A stretch of 64,000 nucleotides of DNA from positions 1 to 64,000 of the forward strand of contig NZ_LBMK01000007.1 of NCBI RefSeq assembly GCF_001005295.1, in the 5' to 3' direction. This stretch comes from Streptomyces yangpuensis. Lineage in GTDB: Bacteria > Actinomycetota > Actinomycetes > Streptomycetales > Streptomycetaceae. Made by a program: the position numbers and the translations under genes. This document shows, piece by piece, positions 7,799 to 15,633 of the stretch (positions are counted from its first letter, which is position 1; the number at the start of each line of letters is the position of its first letter). The notes under the pieces are model-generated. The model had not been told where the DNA came from. It saw only the letters and a list, made by a program, of their open reading frames with translations, and did not search any database.

Positions 7799-9565
7799 AT
7801 GAGTCAGCAGGGCGCGGACGACTGGTGGCAGAAGCTCTACGAGGATCCGGACGCGGGGCCGGCACCCGACCCGGGGGACACCCTCGACAACCGCTTCCGG
7901 TCGGCGGCGGGCGTGACGGGTGACCCGGCCGGGCCGCTGCCGACCCCGCGCCCGGAGCCGACCGCCGGGCCCCCGCCGACGACCCCGGTCCCACCCCCGC
8001 GCCCGTCCCCCGAAGCGTCTGCGCCCCCGGCTCCGGCCGTGCCGCCCCGCGAGTGGCCCGCCCCACCGCCGGCACCGCCGTCCACCGGGGCAGGTTCTGC
8101 ACCGCCCGGCGAGCGGCACCTCCCACCGGCTCCGCCGTCCGCGCCGCCCAACGCGGGAGCGGCTGCGCCGCCCGGCGAGCGGTACGCGCCGCCGTCGGCG
8201 CCGGGTGCTGGGCCCGGCGAGCGGTACGCCCCACCGTCGGCACCGGGTGCTGGACCCGGCGAACGTTCCGTCCCACCGGCTCCGCCGGACGACCAGGCCG
8301 CGTCGGCGGCTTCGGCGTTGCGGCTCGACCCCGGCCGGCCGGGTGGGCCGTCGGCTGCGGACGGGGGCTCGGCAGGTGCCGGGTACTGGTCCCCGCTGCC
8401 GGCTTCCGGGCAGCCAGCCGGGGAGCGGTTCGGGCCGGCGCCCGATTCGGCGCCGCCCTGGCACGGGGCGCAGCCGCGTGATCCGCGGACCGGCGGTGCC
8501 ACCGGTTACGTCCTCGGGGGCGTCGACGTGCCGCCCGCCCGGCGGGCGCAGGCCCCACGCCCGGAGGACCGCACCGAGGAGGTGCCCCAGCCCGCCCCCG
8601 CCCCCGCCCCCGCCGCGCCGCAACCGCGGCCCGAAGTGCACCACCTCGGCGACCGCGCGCCCACCTACGCCGCCGAACCGGGCCCGCTCCCGCCCGCCGA
8701 CCCGGCCGCCCTCGACGCGCTGGTCCCGGACACCGTCCTGGAGGGAGCCCGTTACGGCGGCTACACCCTCCGCGCCGCCTCCCTGCGCGGCGACTCCGCC
8801 CGCTACCGCGGGGAGAACCGCCGGGACTTCCTGCTCACCGCCCGCTTCGGCACCGGCGACGACGCCCTGGTCCTCGTCGCCCTCGCCGGCGGCGACCGGG
8901 CCGCCCCCGGTGCCGCCGAAGCCGCCGCCGACCTGTGCCGCACGGTCGCCGCGGCCGTCGGCCGGAGCCAGGGCCGGCTGGCCGACGACATCAGGGCCGG
9001 GCGCCGCGATGCCCTGCGCTCCGGCCTCCAGCGGCTCACCGACCGCGGCTACGGACGCCTGCGGGCCCGTGCCGCCGAGCTGGGGCTCGCTGAGGAGCAG
9101 TACACGGCCGGGCTGCGCGGGCTGCTGCTGCCGGTGGACCCGGAATGCCGCACCCGGGTGTCCTTCGGCGCCGGCGCGGGCGGACTCTTCCGGCTCCGTT
9201 CGGGCCAATGGCACGACCTGGAATCCCCCGGAGCCGCCGGGACCCCCGGAGCCGCCGGGACCCCCGGGCCCGCGGCGCAGCCCGACGCCGACACCGCCGG
9301 ACCGGCCGGCACCGCCGACACGGCCGGCGAGCCCGGGAGCGCCTTCCGGTTCCGGGCCTCCGTGGCCAGGCCCGGGGACACCCTGCTCCTGTGCTCGGGC
9401 GGCCTCGCGGAGCCGATGCGGGAGGAGGCCGCCCTCCAGGCCGAGCTCGCCGCCCGCTGGTCCGAGCCGGAGCCGCCCGGCCTCGCCGCCTTCCTCGCTG
9501 ACACCCAGCTCCGCCTCAAGGGGTACGCCGACGACCGTACGGCCGCCGCGGTCTGGGAGGCGTAA
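7799..9565 (+). CDS. PP2C-like protein with long Pro-rich N-terminus
   Basis: Residues 1-280 are low-complexity Pro/Ala/Gly, with a tandem 'PPSAPGAGPGERYA' repeat near 135-165, and are probably disordered. Residues 310-588 resemble the PP2C_2 phosphatase fold: 'GDSARYRGENRRDFLLTARFG' replaces the usual G-x-S-H-x-R...QDA opening, and 'ADDRTAAAVWEA' is the closing DDRT strand. Several metal-binding acidic residues of active PP2C enzymes look absent, so it may bind phosphoproteins rather than hydrolyse. The start ATG 7799 is chosen because the 22 codons before it do not look coding. It is one of the less typical members of a Streptomyces family. Confidence 0.75.
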   Translation: MSQQGADDWWQKLYEDPDAGPAPDPGDTLDNRFRSAAGVTGDPAGPLPTPRPEPTAGPPPTTPVPPPRPSPEASAPPAPAVPPREWPAPPPAPPSTGAGSAPPGERHLPPAPPSAPPNAGAAAPPGERYAPPSAPGAGPGERYAPPSAPGAGPGERSVPPAPPDDQAASAASALRLDPGRPGGPSAADGGSAGAGYWSPLPASGQPAGERFGPAPDSAPPWHGAQPRDPRTGGATGYVLGGVDVPPARRAQAPRPEDRTEEVPQPAPAPAPAAPQPRPEVHHLGDRAPTYAAEPGPLPPADPAALDALVPDTVLEGARYGGYTLRAASLRGDSARYRGENRRDFLLTARFGTGDDALVLVALAGGDRAAPGAAEAAADLCRTVAAAVGRSQGRLADDIRAGRRDALRSGLQRLTDRGYGRLRARAAELGLAEEQYTAGLRGLLLPVDPECRTRVSFGAGAGGLFRLRSGQWHDLESPGAAGTPGAAGTPGPAAQPDADTAGPAGTADTAGEPGSAFRFRASVARPGDTLLLCSGGLAEPMREEAALQAELAARWSEPEPPGLAAFLADTQLRLKGYADDRTAAAVWEA

Positions 9566-9753
9566 CCGGCGCGGGCATGGCCGGCCGGGCGGCAGCGGCA
9601 CGGCCGGGGCGCACGCCTGGGTGACGAAGTGCGCCGGCCGGGTCAGGGCTCCCGTCGGGACCGGGATACGCGCAAGGCGTGCCGGGACCGTGAGGGTGCG
9701 GTACACGCGCGGGAGCGCCCCGCGGCGCGTGGCTGCGGGGCGTCCAGGTGGTG

Positions 9754-9963
9754 TCAGTCGACCATCTGCCCGTCGCCCGTGCCACCCTTGCAGGTGTTGG
9801 TCGCCCAGTCGACCGTTCCGCCGCCCTTCTCGCACTCACCCGGGGTGAGGCTTCCGGCGACAGTGGCGGTGGGGGCAGCGGTGGCGGTGGCGGCACCGGC
9901 GAGGCCGAGTCCGGCGAGGGCTGCCGTGGCGATGACGGCGGCGAGAGTTCGTCGAATGCGCAT
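9754..9963 (-). CDS. Small secreted protein, 69 aa
   Basis: MRIRRTLAAVIATAALAGL is a textbook short signal peptide, with cleavage probably after ATAAP near residue 30. The mature piece of about 39 residues contains two cysteines (GECEKGGG and TNTCKGG) that could form a disulfide, a pattern seen in many small exported actinobacterial peptides of unknown role. A ribosome site (gggaaa) precedes the ATG. It converges on the PP2C-like gene and is divergent from the pyruvate oxidase remnant. Confidence 0.7.
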   Translation of the reverse strand: MRIRRTLAAVIATAALAGLGLAGAATATAAPTATVAGSLTPGECEKGGGTVDWATNTCKGGTGDGQMVD

Positions 9964-10142
9964 GTGGTTTCCCTTTCACGGATTGTCTCGGTTGGGCATG
10001 CCACTACTCAGCTTGATCTTCACCCGTTCGGGTGGCGCGCTGGATTACTCCATTCGAGTGACGCCCGCCCATCCGCCCATCCACCCACCTGCCTGCCTGC
10101 TTGCGAGGCCCGGAGGGCCGTGCTCGCCCTGAAGGTGCGGTC

Positions 10143-10844
10143 GTGACGACGTACACGCACACGGTGGAGAACCACACGCCGATCCATCCCGGGTGCATGG
10201 CCTCGGTCCTCGACGAACCAGCCGGCATGGAGCCGGTGCTCACGGTCGGCACGGGCATGTGCAATGTGGGGGCGGCGCGCTATCTTTCCCCGAACGGCAA
10301 GCGGCGCATCATCGGCTCCTTCAGCCACGGCTCGATGGCCAACGCCCTCCCGCAGACCATCGGCGCACAGTTCACCGATCGCGGCCGTCAAGTGGTGTCG
10401 ATGTCCGGCGATGGCGGTTTCTCCCTGCTGATGGGAGATTTCCTCACACTGGTGCAGTACGACCTCCCCGTCAAAGTGGTCCTCTTCAACAACTCGTCCC
10501 TCGGCATGGTCGAGTGGGAGATGCCGGTTTCCGGCCTTCCTTCCTGCGGGACGGAGAACAAGAACCCGGACTTCGCCGCGACCGCCCGCGCGGCGGGTGC
10601 GCACGGGGTCCGTGTGGACAAGCCCAGGCAGCTCAGCGGGGCTTTGCAGGACGCTTTCCGGCATCGCGGACCCGCTCTGGTGGATGTGGTGACCGCCCCC
10701 AGCGCCCTGTCGGTTCCTCCGAAGACCAGCGCCGAAACGGTGACCGGATTCGCACGGTCCGCCAGCAAGATCGTGCTCGACGGAGGGGTGGGGCGGATGA
10801 TCCGGATGGCTCGATCCAACCTCCGCAACGTGCCCCGTACGTAA
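10143..10844 (+). pseudogene. 5'-truncated pyruvate oxidase/dehydrogenase (PoxB-type) remnant
   Basis: The sequence matches only the C-terminal thiamine-diphosphate-binding third of PoxB-type pyruvate dehydrogenases (about 580 residues when complete). The TPP motif is intact: 'MSGDGGFSLLMGDFLT' followed by 'VLFNNSSLGMVE'. The N-terminal Pyr domain, with the catalytic Glu, and the central FAD domain are missing, and the 180 bp upstream do not contain them. It also has changes in usually conserved places (VEWEM rather than VELEM). A GTG at 10143 with a weak ribosome site could still allow expression of 233 residues, but catalysis is not expected. Confidence 0.75.
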
Positions 10845-10926
10845 GCCCGCAGGAGTGCGGATCCACCCCGGGGGCATGCATCCCGTAGACCTGTTCGAGA
10901 GCGACGGACACGGGAGGGACACCGCC

Positions 10927-11457
10927 GTGCGGGTGGGGGCGAAGACGGGGAAGCTGTGGAGGAGAGGCGCGCCGGTACCGCGCGAGCCGTCCGGCGTCGA
11001 GGACGGGGCAGCGGCGGAGACGCTGCGCATCAGCCGGAGCGTGCGCCGCGCGGACCTGAAGGCGGTGGGCGAGGTCCGCCGGGCCCTCAGGGAGATGATG
11101 CGCCACCGGTGCAGGACCGAGGCCACCGACGTGGCCGAACTGCTGATCACGGAGCTCGTCACGAACGCTCTCGTCCACACCGACCGCGGCGCGGAGGTGT
11201 CCGTCAGCCTCACGGCCGCACGGTTACGGGTGGAGGTCAGGGACCATACGGCACGCCGTCCCCGGCCGTACGTACCGACCGCCGACGACGGTACGCACGG
11301 CCGGGGACTCGTGCTGGTGGAGGCGCTGGCCGACGACTGGGGCGTGGACGCGCTCGCCCTGGGCGGCGGCAAGGTGGTGTGGTTCGAGCTGGACGGCCGC
11401 CGCGACGGCCCCGCCCCGGCTCCGGCCCAGGCCCCGTACGCCGCAGGGCCCGCCTGA
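10927..11457 (+). CDS. ATP-binding protein, anti-sigma-factor-like HATPase
   Basis: The core is a HATPase_c_2 (GHKL) domain like SpoIIAB/RsbW: 'VAELLITELVTNALVHT' (N-box with catalytic-type Glu and Asn) near 70, 'LRVEVRDHT' (G1 strand), and 'DDGTHGRGLVLVEALADDWGV' (G2 box). Streptomyces genomes carry dozens of such proteins, some proven anti-sigma factors and others orphan kinases. I choose GTG 10927 because gggagg lies 8 bases upstream; in-frame GTG 10855 and ATG 10876 are alternatives. No sigma factor or antagonist neighbours it, so the partner is unknown. Confidence 0.82.
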   Translation: MRVGAKTGKLWRRGAPVPREPSGVEDGAAAETLRISRSVRRADLKAVGEVRRALREMMRHRCRTEATDVAELLITELVTNALVHTDRGAEVSVSLTAARLRVEVRDHTARRPRPYVPTADDGTHGRGLVLVEALADDWGVDALALGGGKVVWFELDGRRDGPAPAPAQAPYAAGPA

Positions 11458-11474
11458 ACGGGCGGGCCCTGCGG
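11441..11474. terminator. Bidirectional hairpin between convergent genes
   Basis: A perfect 14-bp stem (CCGCAGGGCCCGCC with its complement) closes a 6-base loop that contains the stop codon of the upstream ATP-binding protein. It serves both that gene and the convergent DUF2637 gene. Confidence 0.7.
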
Positions 11475-11496
11475 GGTGTCCCCTGGTCCGGACCTG

Positions 11497-12555
11497 TCAG
11501 CCGAACTGCTGCTCCAGGTCCTTGAGTTTGCGCTCCAGCGAGTCCAGCCGGGGAATGGTCTGGGTGTCGTCCTCGGCGGTGAGGTCCACCGTCCGGGTGC
11601 CGGTCACGTCAGTGAATTCGGTGTGGCCCACGGCCTGCAGGGAGGGCCGGCGGCGTAGCGGCAGCTGTCCCGCTTCCGGTATGGCCGGCTCCGCGCCGAC
11701 CGGCGCGGAGCCAGCTCCCTGCGTCAGCTCCGGGAGTTCGACCTGACGGCCGCGAGACCGTCCGAACGCCCGGTTCTGCCGGCCCAGCGCCTTGATGCGC
11801 GCCCGGTCGAGCCGGTTCTGGTCGCGCCTGCGGTGCCGGTCCTGCTCCCTCTGCTTCTTGTCCTCACGCACCTCGTCCACGGCCTCGTCGAGGGTGCGGA
11901 CCCCCTCCAGCAGCATGAGGGACCATGCGCCGAAGGTCTCCCGGGGCGCCCGCAGCCAGCGGACCATCCGGATCTGCGGCAGCGGCCTCGGGATGAGGCC
12001 CTGTTCGCGCAGGGCCGCCCGGCGGGTCTGCTTGAGGGCGCGGTCGAAGAGGACGGCGGCCGAGAGCGACATACCCGCGAAGAACTGCGGAGCGCCGTCA
12101 TGGCCCAGACCGCGCGGGGCGTGCACCCAGTTGAACCAGGCGGCCGCTCCCGCGAACAGCCAGACCAGCATGCGCGACCCGAGGGCCGCGTCGCCGTGGC
12201 TGGCCTCGCGGACGGCGAGCACCGAGCAGAACATGGCGGCGCCGTCGAGGCCGAAGGGCACCAGGTACTCCCAGCCTCCGGAGAGGTTGAGGTTCTGCCG
12301 GCCGAAGCCGACCAGCCCGTGGAAGGAGAGCGCGGCGGCCACCGCCGCGCAGCAGAAGAGCAGGACGTACGAGGCCGTCCCGTAGACGGCCTCCTTGCGC
12401 CGCCGCCGCTCCTCGCTGCGTTCCCAGCTGTCGTCGGCCGCGGCCTTCTCGCTCTCGCGCTTGCCCCGTGCCAGTACCGCAACCGCCGCAAGTACGCCCA
12501 GGATCAGCAGGCTGCCGGGCAGCAGCCAGTCCAGCGATATGTCGGTCAGTCTCAT
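11497..12555 (-). CDS. DUF2637 membrane protein
   Basis: This protein of about 352 residues has an N-terminal anchor (WLLPGSLLILGVLAAVAVLA) and a DUF2637-type bundle of four transmembrane helices between residues 60 and 190, followed by a charged cytoplasmic tail with a coiled-coil-like KLKDLEQQF end. DUF2637 is common in actinobacterial accessory DNA and often accompanies plasmid or integrated-element genes; its function is unknown. The ATG at 12555 is preferred because aaggga precedes it; a longer frame from 12648 would add 31 residues with no signal-like character. Confidence 0.8.
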   Translation of the reverse strand: MRLTDISLDWLLPGSLLILGVLAAVAVLARGKRESEKAAADDSWERSEERRRRKEAVYGTASYVLLFCCAAVAAALSFHGLVGFGRQNLNLSGGWEYLVPFGLDGAAMFCSVLAVREASHGDAALGSRMLVWLFAGAAAWFNWVHAPRGLGHDGAPQFFAGMSLSAAVLFDRALKQTRRAALREQGLIPRPLPQIRMVRWLRAPRETFGAWSLMLLEGVRTLDEAVDEVREDKKQREQDRHRRRDQNRLDRARIKALGRQNRAFGRSRGRQVELPELTQGAGSAPVGAEPAIPEAGQLPLRRRPSLQAVGHTEFTDVTGTRTVDLTAEDDTQTIPRLDSLERKLKDLEQQFG

Positions 12556-12818
12556 GCGGATGTCCCTTGCCTCGCGTATGCGGCTGTGCGGCTTTCCGGG
12601 CGCCATAGTGGCGCAGCCGGTGCGCCGTGCACGCGGGTTTCGGGGCAAGTGGACGCCATCGGGGTGCGGGCCCCGCCGGATAGGGTGTTGTATCTCGAAC
12701 TGGTGCCCGTGTGGCCAGAGTTGCGTTCGAATACCGCCACCTCCAGGGGTGGCTTAGAGTCGGCCGCCGGGAACGGTCCGCAGGTCGGTGTCCGCGTGCG
12801 GGCGTTCCTGCCGGGGGG

Positions 12819-13679
12819 TCAGGCGGCTTCCGCCGTGAGGCGGGTGATGCGGTCCGCGTCGCAGGTGCGGGGGCAGGTCACGCAGGTGTCCTCCGGGCGG
12901 ATCGTGTAGAAGAAGCAGCAGCTGGCCCGGTCGCGGGTGGGCAGTTCGCGGCCGTCGGGGCCGGAGAGGGTGCGGAAGCCGGCACCGCCGGTGTACGGGG
13001 CCGTCGAGCCCGGCAGCAGGGCCTCCAGTTCGGCCATCGTCCGGTGCTCCTCGCCGAGCAGGTGGCCGACGTACCAGAGGCTCTCGACGACCTCGTCGGT
13101 CACCATGCCCCACAGGGCGCGGCGGCCGCGCCGCATGCGCGGGGCGAAACCTTCCAGCACGGGTTCGAGGTGCTGGGCCACCGCAGCCCGCACCTCTGCG
13201 CGCAGCGCCTCCTCGTCGGGCACGACGTGGGCCCCGGGGAGGCCGGCCGCCGGATCGTCCGGCAGGCAGGCGAAGCTCTCGACGTGGACGGCCATCCGGC
13301 CGAGGGTCCGGTGGAAGGCGACCTCGGCGACGGGGAGCCGGGGGACCCGCCGGTGGAGGAACCACGGGAGCGTGATCAGCAGGCAGGCGGGCCACGCGTA
13401 CCGGTGGAGCCCGAAGCTCGCGATCACATCGGGCCGCGCCTGGGTGCCGTAATCCCTCAGGACCTGGGCGTTGTCCCAGGCGAGGAAGGCGTCGAGGGCG
13501 GCCCCGCCGGCCGCCAGCTCGTCCGCGCCCACCCACCCCGCGCCGCGGGGGGAGGGTTCGTGCGCGGCTCGCTCGACGACCCGCAGCCCGCCGTACACGT
13601 CGGCCAGCCGGGCGTACGCATCCGCCACCGCGGAGCCGGGCGGGGCGGGGGCGAGCGCCGGGAGGGTCGAGACGGCCAT
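12819..13679 (-). CDS. FhuF-like ferric siderophore reductase, (2Fe-2S)-binding
   Basis: The C-terminus has the FhuF-type cluster: adjacent Cys-Cys in 'RASCCFFYTIRPEDTCVTC', with the last Cys pair in C-x2-C spacing, which binds an unusual [2Fe-2S] centre. FhuF reduces iron in hydroxamate siderophores in the cytoplasm so that iron is released. The 286-residue length is normal. An iron box lies about 30 bp upstream of the ATG at 13679, so repression by a DmdR/IdeR regulator under iron sufficiency is likely. No siderophore biosynthesis or uptake genes are adjacent; the gene is alone. Confidence 0.85.
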   Translation of the reverse strand: MAVSTLPALAPAPPGSAVADAYARLADVYGGLRVVERAAHEPSPRGAGWVGADELAAGGAALDAFLAWDNAQVLRDYGTQARPDVIASFGLHRYAWPACLLITLPWFLHRRVPRLPVAEVAFHRTLGRMAVHVESFACLPDDPAAGLPGAHVVPDEEALRAEVRAAVAQHLEPVLEGFAPRMRRGRRALWGMVTDEVVESLWYVGHLLGEEHRTMAELEALLPGSTAPYTGGAGFRTLSGPDGRELPTRDRASCCFFYTIRPEDTCVTCPRTCDADRITRLTAEAA

Positions 13680-13708
13680 GACGGACCACCGATCGCACGA
13701 TCGTTAAC

Positions 13709-13727
13709 AGGTTAGCCTTACCTTACT
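13709..13727 (-). promoter_or_regulatory. Iron box (DmdR/IdeR operator)
   Basis: On the minus strand the 19 bases read AGTAAGGTAAGGCTAACCT, close to the actinobacterial iron-box consensus TTAGGTTAGGCTAACCTAA. It lies 30-48 bp upstream of the FhuF-like gene start, where a dimeric repressor would block transcription. Confidence 0.75.
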
Positions 13728-13808
13728 CGATTTCGGTCGATCCGCACCCACCGCGCGCGCGACGCGTCACCTATTCTCGGGACAGGTCGCGACCCGGAGG
13801 AGGACCGA

Positions 13809-14474
13809 GTGCACGAAACGGCCCACGCCCGGGTACCGGAACAAAAGCGGAAGGTACTGCGCCATTCGGTGCGCGGGCAGATCCTCGACGCCCTGCGCGC
13901 GGCCCTGGTCGACGGCGAGCTCGTACCCGGGGAGATCTACTCCGGCCCGGCGCTGGGGGAGCGCTTCGGGGTCTCCGCGACCCCCGTGCGCGAGGCGATG
14001 CAGCAGCTGGCCGTCGAGGGCGCGGTGGAATGCCTCCCCAACCGGGGCTTCCGCGTCCTGTCACGCACCCCGCGGGAGCTCGCCGAGCTGGCCGAGGTCC
14101 GCGCCCTGCTCGAAGTCCCCGTCATGCTGCGACTGGCCCGCACCGTGCCCGGAGCCTCCTGGCAGGCCCTGCGCCCGGCCGCGGCCGCCACTGCCGAGGC
14201 GGCCGCCGCGGGTGACCTGCCGGGCTACGCGGAGGCCGACCGGGCCTTCCACCGGGCGGTGCTGCGGCTGGCCGGCAACGACCAGCTGGTCCAGGTGGCG
14301 GAGGAACTCCACCGCCGCGCCCAGTGGCCGCTGCCGGGCGCTGCGCGGGTCCGCCGGGCCGATCTCGTCGCCGACGCGGCGGAGCACTCGGCGCTGCTGG
14401 AAGCCCTGATCGCGCGGGACCTCCCGGTGGTCGAGGCCCTGGTCCGCGAACACTTCGCCGGCTCCGGGGGCTGA
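13809..14474 (+). CDS. GntR family (FCD domain) transcriptional regulator
   Basis: The N-terminal winged helix (residues 18-85: 'LRHSVRGQILDALRAALVDGELVPGEIYSGPALGERFGVSATPVREAMQ' region) is a textbook GntR motif with 'SATPVREAMQQLAVEGAVE' recognition helix. Residues 95-215 form an all-helical FCD ligand domain ('DRAFHRAVLRLAGNDQL', 'AAEHSALLEALIARD'). Members sense carboxylates or sugar acids. A GTG start at 13809 is preceded by ggaggagg. The gene is divergent from the FhuF-like gene, but their distance and the iron box give no reason to link them. Its targets are unknown. Confidence 0.88.
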   Translation: MHETAHARVPEQKRKVLRHSVRGQILDALRAALVDGELVPGEIYSGPALGERFGVSATPVREAMQQLAVEGAVECLPNRGFRVLSRTPRELAELAEVRALLEVPVMLRLARTVPGASWQALRPAAAATAEAAAAGDLPGYAEADRAFHRAVLRLAGNDQLVQVAEELHRRAQWPLPGAARVRRADLVADAAEHSALLEALIARDLPVVEALVREHFAGSGG

Positions 14475-14518
14475 CCCCTCCGGTGTCGGGGGAACCGGGC
14501 TCCGCCCGGACCCTGTCC

Positions 14519-14620
14519 TCAAGCGCCGGACGGGCTGAGGTGCCGGGGCTCCGCCCCGGACCCCGCGCATCAAACGCCGGCGAGGCTGGGTTGGCGAGCC
14601 CCGTGCATCAAACGCCGGCG
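14519..14620. repeat. Dispersed GC-rich Streptomyces intergenic repeat (two copies plus variant)
   Basis: The 13-base core TCAAACGCCGGCG occurs at 14570-14582 and 14608-14620, with a diverged copy at 14519. The same core appears at 42670-42682 within a 'GGGGGCTCTGCCCCC' hairpin context. The neighbourhood here carries the matching 'GGGGCTCCGCCCCGGACCCC' hairpin at about 14545-14564. Such elements are scattered in Streptomyces intergenic DNA and often follow gene ends. Confidence 0.6.
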
Positions 14621-14670
14621 AGGGTGGGGGCCGGGCCGGGCTTCGAGGTTCGGGGCGTGTGTGGGCGGGG

Positions 14671-15468
14671 TCAGGCTGCGGGGGTGGGGGCCGGGGTGGC
14701 GTGGAGTTGGTCCGCCAGCCAGGTCGGGATGCCGCCCAGGAGGTGGAACAGGCGGCGGGCCTCCGCGCGGAGGCGGGCGGCTTCCGGTTCCGGCTCGGCT
14801 TCGGCCAGGGCCGCCAGCGCCGGGGCCGTGCCGATCAGGAACCCCAGGTCCTCCCGGATCCGCAGCGACTCCGCGAAGCCCTTGCGGGCCTCGGCGACCT
14901 CGCCGTCCCGCAGGGCCAGCGCCGCCAGGTGCCGCCAGGTGAAGGACAGCAGCAGGGTGTCGCCGTGCGCCTCCGCGCCCGCGTGGGCGCGGTGGTACGC
15001 GGGGCGCGCCGACTGCGGGGCGTCCGCCAGGTGCTCGGCCACCAGGCCCCTGCGGAAGTCCAGCAGCGGACGGGTCCGGGAGCCCGGGGACAGCAGGGCC
15101 GCGGCCCGGCCCAGCGCGGAGCGGGCCTCGTCGGCCCGGTCGCGTACGCCCAGTACGGTCGCGGCGTAGGCCAGCTGGCCCCGTTCGCACGCCGCCGCGC
15201 CCCGGTCGTCGTCGTCCTGGGCGACCGCCTCGGCGACGCGCAGCGCGTCCTCGGCCTCGGCCCAGCCCTGGCCGGTGAACAGACACCGTTCGACCAGCAG
15301 CGCGGTCCGCTGCACCGCGGCGGTGGCCTGACCGGCCCTGCCGACGTGGGGCGTCAGCAGGGCCGCCGCGTCGGTCCAACAGCCGCGCGAGCGCAGCCGC
15401 CATATCGCCCGCTGGAGGGGGTCGTCTCCCCCGGTGGAACCGGCACCCGACATGGCGGTATCCGCCAC
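14671..15468 (-). CDS. Helical-repeat (TPR-like) protein of unknown function
   Basis: The protein of about 265 residues is Ala/Leu/Arg-rich and predicted all-helical, with helix pairs of TPR length such as 'EARSALGRAAALLSPGSR' and 'ALRDGEVAEARKGFAESLRIREDLG'. That points to a scaffold or regulatory repeat protein; no enzyme motif is visible. I choose GTG 15468 because ggggaggg lies 4 bases upstream; ATG 15453 and a longer frame from 15549 are alternatives. It precedes the GntR gene convergently and lies downstream of pucR on the same strand, 166 bp away. Confidence 0.65.
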   Translation of the reverse strand: MADTAMSGAGSTGGDDPLQRAIWRLRSRGCWTDAAALLTPHVGRAGQATAAVQRTALLVERCLFTGQGWAEAEDALRVAEAVAQDDDDRGAAACERGQLAYAATVLGVRDRADEARSALGRAAALLSPGSRTRPLLDFRRGLVAEHLADAPQSARPAYHRAHAGAEAHGDTLLLSFTWRHLAALALRDGEVAEARKGFAESLRIREDLGFLIGTAPALAALAEAEPEPEAARLRAEARRLFHLLGGIPTWLADQLHATPAPTPAA

Positions 15469-15633
15469 ATTGCCCTCCCCGAAGCAATCAAGCAGCACAT
15501 GGTTGAGCCCTGGGGCGAAATGAGAGCACGGATCGGCGGCTCCGGCCAAGGGGTCGGGTGAACTCTTTCACAAAGTCCGGACGGATCATCAGCGCCGCCG
15601 GTCACGCCGTGGCAGGTGGTGCCAGGGATCTCC

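Noticed and set aside
6404-9835. Long minus-strand frame of about 1140 codons
   Set aside because: It overlaps the regulator and the PP2C-like gene, is Gly/Arg-rich, and contains no recognisable domain.
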